DNA of 64,000 bases from UBA1930 sp943371535 (GTDB lineage Bacteria; Bacteroidota; Bacteroidia; Chitinophagales; Chitinophagaceae). Below, piece after piece: positions 19,301 to 28,078 of this stretch; position 1 is the stretch's first letter, and every line of letters begins with the position of its first letter. The notes under the pieces were generated by a model. It saw nothing but the letters and a program-made list of their open reading frames with translations, was not told the origin of the DNA and did not search any database. The stretch is taken from NCBI GenBank assembly GCA_943371535.1, contig CALRVE020000002.1, positions 1 to 64,000 of the forward strand, given 5' to 3'. Both the position numbers and the translations under genes were made by a program.

Positions 19301-19832
19301 TTACACTTTCGTACAACAATTCTTTACTGTACAATTGTTTTAAAATCCACCACAAACTTTCGATATAGTTGTTTTCGAATGTGATGTAAGGGTTATTTAA
19401 ATCTACCCAATAACCCATTTTTTTGGTAATACTGTCCCATTCATTTTTATAACGCAATACTGCTTCACGGCATTTTTGGTTATACTCTTCTACAGAAATT
19501 TTTTTGCCAATATCTTCTTTGGTGATGCCCAATTCTTTTTCTACGCCTAATTCTACAGGCAAACCATGTGTATCCCAACCACCTTTACGTTTTACCTGAA
19601 AACCTTGCATGGTTTTGTAACGGCAAACCAAATCTTTTAAAGTTCTAGAAATAACATGATGAATGCCTGGCATTCCATTGGCACTTGGCGGACCTTCATA
19701 AAATACAAATGGTGTTGCACCTTCTTTTAAGTCGATACTTTGCTGAAAAGCATTGGTTTCGTCCCATTTAGCCAATATTTCTTTCTCTATTGAAGGAAGA
19801 TTTAAACCTGAAAATTCTTTGTACTTGCTCAT
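16398..19832 (-). CDS. ileS: Isoleucyl-tRNA synthetase with two repeat-derived inserts
   Basis: IleRS of 1,144 residues. The HIGH-equivalent motif is GMPGIHHV at residues 53-60, KMSKR is at 687-691, and the CP1 editing domain contains TTTPWTLPSNLG and HTAPAFGADD. Two segments look inserted. About residues 212-252 are coded by a pair of G/C-rich palindromes and split the region before the TTTPWTLP motif. About residues 1011-1022 (NLQLSTVNYQLST) are coded by a 7-bp-period repeat. Both keep the frame in an essential gene. The eukaryote-like C-terminal domain fits this IleRS type. It probably shares a transcript with the DksA-like gene. Confidence 0.96.
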   Translation of the reverse strand: MSKYKEFSGLNLPSIEKEILAKWDETNAFQQSIDLKEGATPFVFYEGPPSANGMPGIHHVISRTLKDLVCRYKTMQGFQVKRKGGWDTHGLPVELGVEKELGITKEDIGKKISVEEYNQKCREAVLRYKNEWDSITKKMGYWVDLNNPYITFENNYIESLWWILKQLYSKELLYESVSIQPYSPAAGTGLSSHELNQPGTYKDVKDTSAVAMFRLPNPSKGGANANHAGAKKIFDAIGNSSSEVPPSEGSREAFFMAWTTTPWTLPSNLGLTVGPNIDYVLVKTFNPYTNLPVNVILAKALLGKYFKEEGENGDFENYNADVKLLPWKILAEFKGSEIENCEYEQLLPYEANSLEAIQSITPDAKPFRVICGDFVTTEDGTGIVHTAPAFGADDYRVGKKYNIGILTMVDRAGKFVDGLGEFSNRYVKNYKDEKEYVDVNVDICVKLKKENRAFKVEKYEHSYPHCWRTDKPILYYPLDAWFIKTTSLKDRMVELNKTINWKPKSTGEGRFGNWLENMVDWNLSRSRYWGTPLPIWQTEDGTEEICIGSIAELNGLIHADSPIKEITDLHKPQVDHIILTSPSGKPMKRVPDLVDVWFDSGAMPYAQWHFPFENKEIFANNYPADFIAEGVDQTRGWFYTLHAIGSLIKESVIEELEKAGLPTDKVDGRAYKTVISNGLVLDKNGNKMSKRLGNVVNPFETIEKYGADATRWYLITNASPWDNLKFDIAGIQEVQRKFFGTLYNTYQFFALYSNVDGFAFKEAYMPLEERPEIDRWILSSLNTLIKKVTESMDDYEPTAAGRLVEEFVDEHLSNWYVRLCRRRFWKGEYEADKISAYQTLYECLETIVRLIAPISPFFADAVFQNLNAVTNRFNASSVHHVSFPTCTEFAIDAALEERMQLAQDTCSLVLSLRKKVNIKVRQPLQKVMIPVLNPTMKTQLEKVEDLIKSEVNVKELEYITETEGVIKKKIKANFKTLGAKLGANMKEAAAQIANFTQHQITELEQTGTINLQLSTVNYQLSTDDVEISAEDIPGWSVASKSQLTVALDITITPALQSEGDARELINRVQNIRKENGFELTDRIFVQLEQEGVPQSIQDSLNQHKTYICGEILADSIDWVPTLLQQSTEIEVNSILLKIAVTKKG
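16764..16802. repeat. Heptanucleotide repeat inside ileS
   Basis: About five units of a TTGACAA-like 7-bp repeat, coding a short Gln/Leu/Ser/Thr/Asn segment near the IleRS C-terminus. It lies in a region where family length varies. Confidence 0.7.
19078..19198. repeat. Palindrome-pair insert inside ileS
   Basis: The segment is bounded by CCCTCCGAAGGAGGG (about 19088-19102) and CCCCTCCTTTGGAGGGG (about 19170-19186). The latter is the arm type seen in intergenic palindromes at 36199 and 54246. It adds about 40 residues to IleRS in frame. Confidence 0.7.
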
Positions 19833-20010
19833 CTTTTGGTTAAAGGTTTAAGGTTTATTGTTTAAGGTTAAATAGAGAATAAATAACTTCAAACAACAAA
19901 CATTTAACAGTAAACTTTATAGGTGGGCGAAGTTAGGGATAATGAAAGAAAAGCAATGAAGATACTCTATGGAGGATGTTTAGCTTCAATTGAGTTTGTA
20001 TGATTATAGC

Positions 20011-20085
20011 AAATAAAAAAAGCTGTTTCAAAAGCAATTAAAACACTTAAGATTTTTAAGGTTAAAATATATCTTTTGAAACAGC
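20011..20085 (-). terminator. Terminator of the heme-uptake-like operon
   Basis: A 13-bp perfect stem (GCTGTTTCAAAAG at 20022-20034 with its complement at 20073-20085) and a 38-nt loop, followed on the minus strand by seven T. It lies just past the HmuY-like stop at 20107. Confidence 0.75.
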
Positions 20086-20106
20086 CTTTAAAAAAGTTAT
20101 TCTACT

Positions 20107-20673
20107 TTAAAATGTAGTACTTCCATTTGCCTGATATGTATAACGGAACTTATACAAAATTGTGGTTGGAAACATTCCTGTAAATGGAGCATAATCTGCA
20201 CTTAATAATTCCATTTTAGCATAATTAATACCATTGGCTGTTTTAAATACAAATACTTTTCCGGCCTTTGGTGTAAATGTTCTTGTTGCACCATTATAGT
20301 TATACCAGCTACCATCTTTTATAGCTCTTCGAGTAGTGGTAGTATCGTAAGCATAACCTGTTGTTGGTGCTGTTGTAACTCCATCAAAAGTTCCATCTAA
20401 TAAAATTGCTCCTGCAGCACCAGGACCACTTGAATTACTGTTTACAATAAAAGTAGTGAAGCGTAAACCAAAGTCCCACTTATTGGTTGCAGAATCGGTA
20501 TTTACTACAACCGATGAATCACTAAATCGAAAAAAAGTAAACTGTGAAGCTGAACTAAAATTTACTGCAATAGTTTTTGTACCACTTACAACAGATGGAG
20601 TTGAATCTGTTTCTTTTGTACAAGAAGAAAAAAACACTACAGCTGCAATAGCAAAAAAGAAGAAACGTTTCAT
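20107..20673 (-). CDS. HmuY-like lipoprotein
   Basis: This 188-residue lipoprotein has a signal with lipobox FFSSC (Cys16). The mature part holds FTFFRFSDSSVV, NKWDFGLRF and GSWYNYNGATRTFTP, matching the HmuY family, whose founder in Porphyromonas captures heme. The start at 20673 is chosen because it begins the signal peptide. The TonB-dependent receptor stop lies 17 bp upstream on the same strand, so they form an operon. Family members differ in heme-ligating residues, so heme as ligand is inferred. Confidence 0.8.
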   Translation of the reverse strand: MKRFFFFAIAAVVFFSSCTKETDSTPSVVSGTKTIAVNFSSASQFTFFRFSDSSVVVNTDSATNKWDFGLRFTTFIVNSNSSGPGAAGAILLDGTFDGVTTAPTTGYAYDTTTTRRAIKDGSWYNYNGATRTFTPKAGKVFVFKTANGINYAKMELLSADYAPFTGMFPTTILYKFRYTYQANGSTTF

Positions 20674-20689
20674 ACAAATTGATTTTATT

Positions 20690-22816
20690 TTATTTTTTAT
20701 TAAAAGCATAGTTGATATTCACAAATAAAAGCCTACCTGCAATGTGGGGTAATTGTTGAGCATTGGTATAGTTGAATAAATTTTCAATGCCTGCCTGTAG
20801 TTGAAAAGATTTATTGAAATTCTTTGAAATTGCAATATTAGACATCCAAAAGCCTGCAACCATCTCACGTTCGTCATCAATAATGGTATTACCATTAACA
20901 TCGTTAAATCCAAATTTACCTCTATAAATAAATCGTATATAGGCATTGAAACTATTATCATTATTCATCCATAATAGTTTGCCATTAATATTGTGTTTAG
21001 ATCTATTGGCAATACCAAAATAATCAGCACGTTTTACCACAGATGTTATCAATGTTGCTGGATCTCTTTTATACAATGTTCCTTCATTGATTTGGCTAAG
21101 CACTTCTTTATCTTTTGCTTCTACAAATTGATATCCTGCACTAAGAACTACATTTTTATTAACTGAATATTTAATATCTAATTCAATACCTTGTGTAAAT
21201 ATTTTGTTGATGTTACGATAGCTGTATATATTACCACCATTGGTTTTAGTAAATGGTAAAATAAATACATCAATCAAATTATTAATGTCATTTCTATAAA
21301 TTCCCGCCTCAATAACTAGTTTATTTTTGGTGTATTTGGCCCCAATATGGGTACCAAAAGATTTTTCAGGTTGTAAGTTTACGGTGTTTAAAAATGGATT
21401 GATATTTGCACCATTTTGTAAAGCCCCTTGTTGTTGTAAACTTTGTAATTGTTGTGCTAGAATAGTTGAGCCAATTAATGAGTAACCTATTTGAGAGTTA
21501 GCTAGATTTAAATACATGTGCCTAAAATCTGGAGCTTTAAAGCCCCAACCAACTGATGTTGTGAATTTAAAGTGGCTATTGGGTTTATAAGCTAAAGCAA
21601 TTCGTGGACTGAGATTTACGTTAAAATCGGTTCTTTTATCTATTCTTGCTCCTGCTATAATAGTTAACTTTTCTTTTAAGGCAAACCATTCTTTTTGTGT
21701 AAATGTATAAAGTGTATAGAGTGTTTGTTTACCCGAATATCTCGATGCATTTATAGTTTCTAAATAAGCACCAACTCCTGCAACATATCTACTTTTTTTA
21801 TTTTTTACACTTTCGTATTGTAGTTCTGGCTTTAGAATAGATTGTTGAAAAGTTGTTTCGTCGAATTGAGTATTTGTATTTTCTAAATTAACAAAAGAAT
21901 TGTTTGCATATTGATTATAGAATGTTCTAAAATAAACTTTCTTAAATGAATTTATTTGATGTTTAAATTGAATAAAAGCCGATTGATCGTTTTCTGTTGT
22001 ATGACCTGAAACAATACCTGCTGTACCAGATTGAAAAATTTGATAATTGTTGTTTTGTTTTGAACTAAAACTTCTTAGAGAAACCAATAATTGAGTTTTA
22101 TTGGTAAAGTCATGTGTTAATTTTAGATTGGTAGTAAAATCGGTGAATGGATCAATTGTTTTCCCGTACAACTTCTCATCTAAATCGTAACCTTGTGTTG
22201 TATAAGTATTCACAAAAAATTGAACACCTGTTTTTTTAAACTTATTACCATAAGATGCTGTTGCGGCATAAGTACTATTACTTGCGGCATGAAATTGAGC
22301 ATCAATTGTTTCTAAAGTTGGTGAAGCTGTAAGTATATTTATTACGCCAGCCATAGCCTCGCTACCATATAAGCTTGACGATGGACCTTTTACAATTTCT
22401 ATTTGGCGAATATTACCAGTAGCAATTCTGCCCAACTTTAAAATACCTGCATTTCTACCAATTAACGGTTCTCCATCCATTAAAATGGCTGTATAAGATG
22501 GGTCTAAACCCAACATTTGTATACCTTGACCAAAAGGGTTTGGGTATCCGTTTAAAGATGTTGCCAAACTACTATTTACTACATTAATACCAGTTTGTTC
22601 TTGCAATATATCTTGCAATTTTAAACTACCTGTTTGTTGTATGGTTTTTTTATTGATGATTATAGCAGGTACGGCAATATTGCTTAATTTTCTTTCACTT
22701 CTAGTAGCAGTAATAAAAACATCGTCACTAGTGCCAGCCAAAGTATCTTTTTGTGCTGCAACTTTTGTATAGATGCTGATTAAAAAAAGTAATGAAAAAA
22801 TAAATTTACTTGCCAT
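20690..22816 (-). CDS. TonB-dependent outer-membrane receptor, HmuR-like
   Basis: This 708-residue receptor has a signal peptide (ending KVAAQ) and a plug domain (about 35-160: ITATRSERKLSNIAV, IEIVKGPSSSLYGSEAMAGVI). A 22-strand barrel follows. There is no carboxypeptidase-like N-terminal domain and no SusD partner, so it is not a glycan-uptake SusC. With the HmuY-like lipoprotein directly downstream, heme or another iron chelate is the likely substrate. The start at 22816 begins the signal peptide. A dyad (TGAC-GTAA-GTCA) at 22933-22944 may be a regulator site. Confidence 0.87.
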   Translation of the reverse strand: MASKFIFSLLFLISIYTKVAAQKDTLAGTSDDVFITATRSERKLSNIAVPAIIINKKTIQQTGSLKLQDILQEQTGINVVNSSLATSLNGYPNPFGQGIQMLGLDPSYTAILMDGEPLIGRNAGILKLGRIATGNIRQIEIVKGPSSSLYGSEAMAGVINILTASPTLETIDAQFHAASNSTYAATASYGNKFKKTGVQFFVNTYTTQGYDLDEKLYGKTIDPFTDFTTNLKLTHDFTNKTQLLVSLRSFSSKQNNNYQIFQSGTAGIVSGHTTENDQSAFIQFKHQINSFKKVYFRTFYNQYANNSFVNLENTNTQFDETTFQQSILKPELQYESVKNKKSRYVAGVGAYLETINASRYSGKQTLYTLYTFTQKEWFALKEKLTIIAGARIDKRTDFNVNLSPRIALAYKPNSHFKFTTSVGWGFKAPDFRHMYLNLANSQIGYSLIGSTILAQQLQSLQQQGALQNGANINPFLNTVNLQPEKSFGTHIGAKYTKNKLVIEAGIYRNDINNLIDVFILPFTKTNGGNIYSYRNINKIFTQGIELDIKYSVNKNVVLSAGYQFVEAKDKEVLSQINEGTLYKRDPATLITSVVKRADYFGIANRSKHNINGKLLWMNNDNSFNAYIRFIYRGKFGFNDVNGNTIIDDEREMVAGFWMSNIAISKNFNKSFQLQAGIENLFNYTNAQQLPHIAGRLLFVNINYAFNKK

Positions 22817-22932
22817 CGTATTATAATACGGCAAATGTTACCCTAAGGTTCAAAAGAATTGCCATAGAATTGTAAAACGATGTTCTTGTAGAGCACTATG
22901 ACAAAGAAATGACTGAACAATTTTACAGAAGC

Positions 22933-22944
22933 TGACGTAAGTCA
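22933..22944. promoter_or_regulatory. Possible Crp/Fnr-type operator
   Basis: TGAC-GTAA-GTCA is a perfect dyad about 117 bp upstream of the TonB receptor start. Its half-sites resemble Crp/Fnr-family sites. Only one copy is seen, so this is weak. Confidence 0.3.
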
Positions 22945-23001
22945 TATTTCAGTAAAAACAAGTTAATATCAAAAAGATGTAAAGGTTATAAATTGAATAA
23001 T

Positions 23002-24639
23002 TTATTTTCTCTCAAAAACTTTTTTTCCATCTACCCAAGTTGCAGCAACTTTAGTTTGTAAGATTTCTGTATCGGTAATTTTCATCAAGTCTTTATCTAG
23101 CAAAATAAAATCGGCTTTTTTACCAACTTCTAAACTACCTGTTTCTTTTTCTAAAAAATTGGCTTTAGCAGCCCAAATAGTCATGCCACGTAATGTTTGT
23201 TCTCGGGTTAATGCATTTTCTTTTTGAAATCCATTTGCAGGAAATCCTTTATCATCTTTTCTAACGACTGATGCTAAGAATGTTTTGAAAGTAGAAATAT
23301 CTTCTACAGGAAAATCGGTACCCAACGGAATCCAACCATTTTGTTGCAATAATTGCTGATAAGCGTACGCATGTTGAAGTCTTGATTTGCCAAGTCTTTC
23401 TTCGGCCCAATACATATCGCTTGTAGCATGTGTTGGTTGTACTGATGGAATAATTGAGGTTAAACCAAACAAATTAAAATCTTGTTCATTCACCACTTGT
23501 GCATGTTCAATACGCCAACGTTTATCATTTTTTCCTTGTAAATACTTATTATAAATTTTAAGAACAGCTCTATTAGCACTATCGCCAATGGCATGTGTAC
23601 ACATTTGAAAATTGGTTTTTACCAACACGTTTGCCAAGGAATCAAAATACTTTTCACCTTTCAATAAAAATCCAGTCCAATTAGGTTTATCGCTATAATG
23701 TTTTAATAAACATGCACCACGACTGCCCAATGCTCCATCTGCATAAACCTTTATGCCATTTACAAAAAGCTTATCGGTTTTGTAGGGTCCTTTGGTTAAA
23801 TATTTTGCATAGTTTTTAGCATCATCACTCAACATTACATACAATTTCATATTGAGTTTTCCTGCTTTTTGTAAAGCATCAATTTGCTCAACATCGTTAT
23901 ACATTAAACCACAATCGGTAATGGTGGTTAAACCTTGTTCAAAGCAGTTTTGTTGTGCTGCTAATAACCATTTTTCATAATCGGCGTTTGTTGTTGTAGG
24001 AATTTTTGAACTAACTAAATCAACTGCATTATCTATGAGTAAACCTGTTAATTGTCCATTTGTTGTTTCAATACTTCCGCCTACTAAAGTTTGGTTGGGC
24101 TTTACTCCTGCTAACTCTAATGCTTTTGCATTGGCAATAGCAGCATGACCATCAATTCTTGTTAAAAGTACCGGCGTATTTGGATACAATTTATTCAGCT
24201 CTTCATTAGTTGGATATTGTTTATTGGGAAATTTATTTTGATCCCAACCTCTACCAATTATCCATTTTGTAGTATCAGCATTTTTTGTAAAAGCTTGAAT
24301 TTTTTCAATTACTTCATTCCAAGAACTACAACCAAATAATTGCACTTCAAATAAACCCTTGCCATAACCTAAAAAATGAGCATGAGCATCTATAAAACCT
24401 GGATATAGTGCTTTGCCTTGTGCATCTATAATTTCATTGGCTGAATATTTTTTTAGAATTTCTTCATTGTTACCAATAGCTACAATTTTACCATCTTTTA
24501 CTGCAATTGCTTCTGCCATGCTGAATGTACTATCTACAGTATAAATATTTGCATGATGAATAATGGTATCCACTTTGTTGTTGCTGCTGTTGCAAGCAAA
24601 TAAGAGAATAAGCAATGAAAGGCAAATGATATTTTTCAT
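23002..24639 (-). CDS. Lipoprotein amidohydrolase, YtcJ-like
   Basis: This metal-dependent amidohydrolase has 545 residues. A lipobox (LLFAC, Cys16) indicates a lipid-anchored periplasmic or surface protein. The amidohydrolase fold shows PGFIDAHAHF (metal His86 and His88), a later HAIGDSANRA segment and WRIEHAQVV, and TDFPVED near the end. This matches the YtcJ/exoenzyme group, whose substrates are mostly unknown. It has its own transcript, separated from the receptor by 185 bp. Confidence 0.88.
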   Translation of the reverse strand: MKNIICLSLLILLFACNSSNNKVDTIIHHANIYTVDSTFSMAEAIAVKDGKIVAIGNNEEILKKYSANEIIDAQGKALYPGFIDAHAHFLGYGKGLFEVQLFGCSSWNEVIEKIQAFTKNADTTKWIIGRGWDQNKFPNKQYPTNEELNKLYPNTPVLLTRIDGHAAIANAKALELAGVKPNQTLVGGSIETTNGQLTGLLIDNAVDLVSSKIPTTTNADYEKWLLAAQQNCFEQGLTTITDCGLMYNDVEQIDALQKAGKLNMKLYVMLSDDAKNYAKYLTKGPYKTDKLFVNGIKVYADGALGSRGACLLKHYSDKPNWTGFLLKGEKYFDSLANVLVKTNFQMCTHAIGDSANRAVLKIYNKYLQGKNDKRWRIEHAQVVNEQDFNLFGLTSIIPSVQPTHATSDMYWAEERLGKSRLQHAYAYQQLLQQNGWIPLGTDFPVEDISTFKTFLASVVRKDDKGFPANGFQKENALTREQTLRGMTIWAAKANFLEKETGSLEVGKKADFILLDKDLMKITDTEILQTKVAATWVDGKKVFERK

Positions 24640-24713
24640 TTTGTAAAAGTAACTAGGAGATGGAATTTGTAATACTTTGTGTTGACTTTTTATTTTGATT
24701 GACTAAAATAAAA

Positions 24714-24739
24714 AAGCCTGCAATAGAAATTACAGGCTT
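24714..24739 (-). terminator. Terminator after the SPFH lipoprotein gene
   Basis: A 7-bp stem (AAGCCTG / CAGGCTT, extended by weak pairs) is followed on the minus strand by TTTTATTTTAG. It lies 20 bp past the stop at 24760. Confidence 0.65.
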
Positions 24740-24759
24740 AAATGAAATAGAAAATTATA

Positions 24760-25674
24760 TTAGAATTTATCTGGAATAGATAAGAACGGAGTTTTACCTT
24801 CTGTAATAATTAATTTACTATTGTTACTTAACCCAAATATTCTAAAAGCCTCAATTTGTCTAAGTTTTAAAATGGATGGGGTTAATGATTTATGAATACT
24901 ATCATTGGCTTTTTGTGTTGCTGTAGCTTCAATTTCCATAGCTAAGGCTTTACCTTGAGCTTCAATTTCAGCAATCTTTTTTTGACCCTCGGCTGCTATA
25001 ATTTTTGCATTGGCTTCTCCTTGAGCTTGTATGGTTGCAATTTTCTTTTTTCCTTCTGCTTCTATAATTTGGCGTTCTGCATCTCTCTCTTGACGTTCTT
25101 TAATAAACACCATTTGTTGAGCTTCTTGCTCACTTTGTAATTTTAATTCAATACTTCTTGCTAAACCATCTGGTAATCTAATACCTTTTAATAATACGTT
25201 TTCAATAATAAAGCCTTTAGCTGTTAATATTTCACCCATTTGCTTTCTAATAGCCACTTCAATAGCTGCTCTTTCGCCACTATGCATGTCTTTTGCAAAA
25301 TATTTACTTGTAACATCGGCTGCTGCAGATCTAAATACAGGTAAGATTACTTCAGTTTCATAATTCATACCTATTTTTCTTAAAACATCTGGAGCTGCTT
25401 CTGCTTTTATTCTGTATAAAATAGATACTTCAGTTTTGATAGTTAAACCTTCTTTACTGGGTAAGTCTGGACGAACTTCAATATTCACCGTTCTTGTAGG
25501 CACTTTTAGAATTCTTGTGGTGAATAGGTTGTAACCTTTAGGACCTTGATCAATAAATTCGTCAGATATTTTACCCAGTTTTCTTTTCACCCCCACTTCT
25601 CCCTGACGAATAACAGTACAAGAACCTAATAATACAGCAATTGCAACAACCGATAGCGTTTTAAAATATTTCAT
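24760..25674 (-). CDS. Prohibitin-like SPFH-domain lipoprotein
   Basis: This 304-residue protein has a lipobox (LLGSC, Cys19) right after a hydrophobic start, so it is lipid-anchored. An SPFH/band-7 domain covers about 25-190 (RQGEVGVKRKLGKI, VNIEVRPDLPSKEGL). An Ala/Glu/Gln-rich coiled coil (about 190-260) mediates oligomers. Prohibitin-like proteins form membrane rings and often guard proteases. It stands alone. The start at 25674 gives the proper signal; the longer frame to 25719 adds residues with no family match. It differs from the soluble slipin at 41840. Confidence 0.85.
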   Translation of the reverse strand: MKYFKTLSVVAIAVLLGSCTVIRQGEVGVKRKLGKISDEFIDQGPKGYNLFTTRILKVPTRTVNIEVRPDLPSKEGLTIKTEVSILYRIKAEAAPDVLRKIGMNYETEVILPVFRSAAADVTSKYFAKDMHSGERAAIEVAIRKQMGEILTAKGFIIENVLLKGIRLPDGLARSIELKLQSEQEAQQMVFIKERQERDAERQIIEAEGKKKIATIQAQGEANAKIIAAEGQKKIAEIEAQGKALAMEIEATATQKANDSIHKSLTPSILKLRQIEAFRIFGLSNNSKLIITEGKTPFLSIPDKF

Positions 25675-25786
25675 TTGATTTTGTTTTGTTGTGCTCATTA
25701 CAACACAAAAACGAGGCAATTTTTATAGAAGAAATTGTTAAAGCGATAGTTTAGCGATTGTAGCTTATAGCTATAAGTTTTAAATA

Positions 25787-26195
25787 GAACGCTGATGATA
25801 CAGATTGAAGGAATTTTTTCTGTAGCTCTGTGCTTCTGTGGCAAGTGTTTGAAACTGATTTTATTTGCTTCGCAAATGGTGGATTGGAACGCTGATGACA
25901 GGGGTTGAGCGGATTTTCGCTAATTTCCTCTCTGAGTTTCTGTGCCTCTTTGGCAAGTGTTTGGAACAGATTTTATTTGCTTTACAAATGTTAGATGGGA
26001 ACACAGATGACACGGATTGAATGGATTTTCGCTGATTTTTTTCTGTGGTTCTGTGCTTCGATGGCAAGTGCTTGAAACTGATTTTATTTGCTTCGCAAAT
26101 GGTGGATTGGAACGCTGATGACACGGATTGAATGGATTTTCGCTGATTTTTTTCTGTGGTTCTGTGCTTCGATGGCAAGTGCTTTGAAATGATGT
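25787..26195. repeat. Tandem array of a 111-bp intergenic repeat (about four copies)
   Basis: Copies begin near 25787, 25887, 25999 and 26110, each starting GAACGCTGATGA or a close variant. Units contain a short hairpin (ATTTGC-TTC-GCAAAT) and CTGTGGTTCTGTGC. An apparent minus-strand frame (25861-26235) simply follows the repeats and is rejected as a gene. The gap 25675-26271 holds nothing else. Confidence 0.88.
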
Positions 26196-26229
26196 TTGGG
26201 GTGAATGATATAATATTCAACCAACAAAA

Positions 26230-26252
26230 AAGCAACCCTTTTTGAGTTGCTT
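26230..26252 (-). terminator. Terminator after the AraC-family gene
   Basis: A 7-bp stem (AAGCAAC / GTTGCTT) followed on the minus strand by TTTTTTGTTGG, 20 bp past the stop. Confidence 0.6.
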
Positions 26253-26271
26253 GTTCTATAAGTTCATAAAT

Positions 26272-27192
26272 TTATTTTAATAAATCACAAGGTTTTAAAC
26301 CAGTGTGTTTTTTAAAGGCTGCGGAAAAATGTGAGATAGATGAATAGCCTAATAAAGCTGAAACATCGGTTACACTTAATGCTTTTTCGTACAACAAATA
26401 TTTGGCATGTTCCATTCTTTGTTGCTGATAAAAATCGAAAATGGTGGTACCAAAAATTTCTTTAAAGCCTTTCTTTAAGTAACATTCGTTCATGGCTACT
26501 TTTCGGCTTAATTCTTTAATGGTTATAGGATCGCCAATATGTTGCAATAAAATATCTCTAGCACTATATATACCATTTCGGCTGTATTCATCTTCTAAAA
26601 ACTTACAAGTAAACCCTTCTTCTTTTTCATCTACCAAGCAATCTAAACTGTACAATAAAAGTTCATGAATTTTTGCGTTGATGAAAATATTTTCTAGTGC
26701 TCCGGTATAACTATGGTTTAATAATGCATCTAAAACATTTCTTTTTTTATTACAAATAGGAAATACTTTGGTAAATGCATTAGGATGTTTAAATGCCAAA
26801 ACTTCATCTTTTCTATTACTCAACTTTACATTATGTGTAAACTGATTTAAAAATGTAGAAGAAAAATGAAAGGTGAAAACATCTACTGTTATTTGTTGCC
26901 CTTGGCAATTGGTGGGTTGTTTTTCACAAAAGCTACAGCTTTTATCGTAACAGTATTTATTGCCTGTGGTGCAAAAACGTAATTCTAAATAATTTTCGTC
27001 GGGCTTTTTTGAATTGTAATGATAAACCATCATGCCTGCATCATCGGCAACCCAAGGATGTTGAGCATAATATCTACGAATATGATAATTAATTGAGCCT
27101 GGAATGTTTTGTTCTTTTTGATGCAATAAGTCCATGCTGGGTTCAATTCCACCCCGGTGTGCTACTTTTAAAATATCTAATACTTGTTGCAT
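26272..27192 (-). CDS. AraC-family transcriptional regulator with a cysteine cluster
   Basis: The C-terminal about 100 residues of this 306-residue protein are an AraC/XylS double helix-turn-helix (ITIKELSRKVAMNECYLKKGF, then VTDVSALLGYSSISHFSAAFKKHTG-type second helix). The N-terminal sensor region holds five cysteines (C74, C81, C86, C89, C96) in FCTTGNKYCYDKSCSFC. This cluster recurs in a Bacteroidota subgroup and may bind a metal or sense redox; that is inference. Its targets are not evident from neighbours. Confidence 0.85.
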   Translation of the reverse strand: MQQVLDILKVAHRGGIEPSMDLLHQKEQNIPGSINYHIRRYYAQHPWVADDAGMMVYHYNSKKPDENYLELRFCTTGNKYCYDKSCSFCEKQPTNCQGQQITVDVFTFHFSSTFLNQFTHNVKLSNRKDEVLAFKHPNAFTKVFPICNKKRNVLDALLNHSYTGALENIFINAKIHELLLYSLDCLVDEKEEGFTCKFLEDEYSRNGIYSARDILLQHIGDPITIKELSRKVAMNECYLKKGFKEIFGTTIFDFYQQQRMEHAKYLLYEKALSVTDVSALLGYSSISHFSAAFKKHTGLKPCDLLK

Positions 27193-27328
27193 AACGATAC
27201 AAATTTAATGTATGTACATGTAATTTCCAATTTTATCTTCCCTTCTAACGTTTTGCAAACACTGTGCCTTGAAAATGAAAGGTAAAATTTGATGTCATTT
27301 TGGCGATTCTATTTTCTAAAGCAATAAA

Positions 27329-27358
27329 AAAAGTCCTCCAAAAAAATGGAGGACTTTT
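27329..27358 (-). terminator. Terminator after rpsP
   Basis: A 12-bp stem (AAAAGTCCTCCA / TGGAGGACTTTT, 6-nt loop) followed by a T run on the minus strand. It lies 24 bp after rpsP. Confidence 0.8.
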
Positions 27359-27381
27359 AAAAGGTATATGTTGATACATTT

Positions 27382-27846
27382 TTAAGCTTCAGTAGTATCT
27401 TCAGTAGCAGGAGCAGCCGTTGGTGCTTCTTCTACTTTACGAACTGGTGGTACATAAGCTCTACGCTGACGTTGTTGTGTACGATGACTGTCGGTACGAC
27501 GTTTTACGTTTGCTTCATGTTCTTCGTGCCAAGCTTGGAATTTGGTCATTGCAGTTGCATCATCAAATAAACCAAGTTTTACACCACGTAATAAATGCTT
27601 TAAGAACAACACTCCCTTGAAAGAGAGAATTCGTCTAACTGTATCGGTGGGTTGAGCACCTTTATGCAACCAGTCTAAAGCTTTTTGGCGATCTAACTGA
27701 ATTGTTGCTGGAACAGTTAATGGATTGTAAGTTCCAATTTTTTGAATAAACTTACCATCTCTAGGTGCACGAGCATCGGCCACTACTATAAAGTAGAAAG
27801 GACGTTTTTTGCTGCCGTGTCTTTGTAATCTCATTTTTACTGCCAT
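27382..27846 (-). CDS. rpsP: 30S ribosomal protein S16
   Basis: The first about 80 residues are the S16 fold (MAVKMRLQRHGSKKRPFY, VVADARAPRDGKFI, GTYNPL). The remaining about 70 residues are a basic then Ala/Pro/Glu-rich tail, giving 154 residues. That is twice the classical length but usual in Bacteroidota. The usual downstream partner rimM is absent; a terminator follows instead, so it is a single-gene transcript. Confidence 0.96.
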   Translation of the reverse strand: MAVKMRLQRHGSKKRPFYFIVVADARAPRDGKFIQKIGTYNPLTVPATIQLDRQKALDWLHKGAQPTDTVRRILSFKGVLFLKHLLRGVKLGLFDDATAMTKFQAWHEEHEANVKRRTDSHRTQQRQRRAYVPPVRKVEEAPTAAPATEDTTEA

Positions 27847-28078
27847 GTTAAATAGAAATTTAAGGCCGTTAACAAATATTGTTTAATCCAATTACGATTA
27901 ATTGGGTGGCGAAAATAGCAGGTTTATTTTGTTTAGCCAAGCTGGAATGCAAAGAAATTGTTATGATTTTAGATAAATTTAGCATTTATACTAGTTATTG
28001 GTAGAATTTTATACGCCTTAAACTATCCCAAATCAAATAAATCGGCATTTAACTGTTTTTGGGGCAGATACGGATTAA

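Noticed and set aside
25861..26235. A minus-strand frame of 124 codons
   Set aside because: It follows the 111-bp tandem repeat and its peptide repeats with the DNA; no start signal or family.
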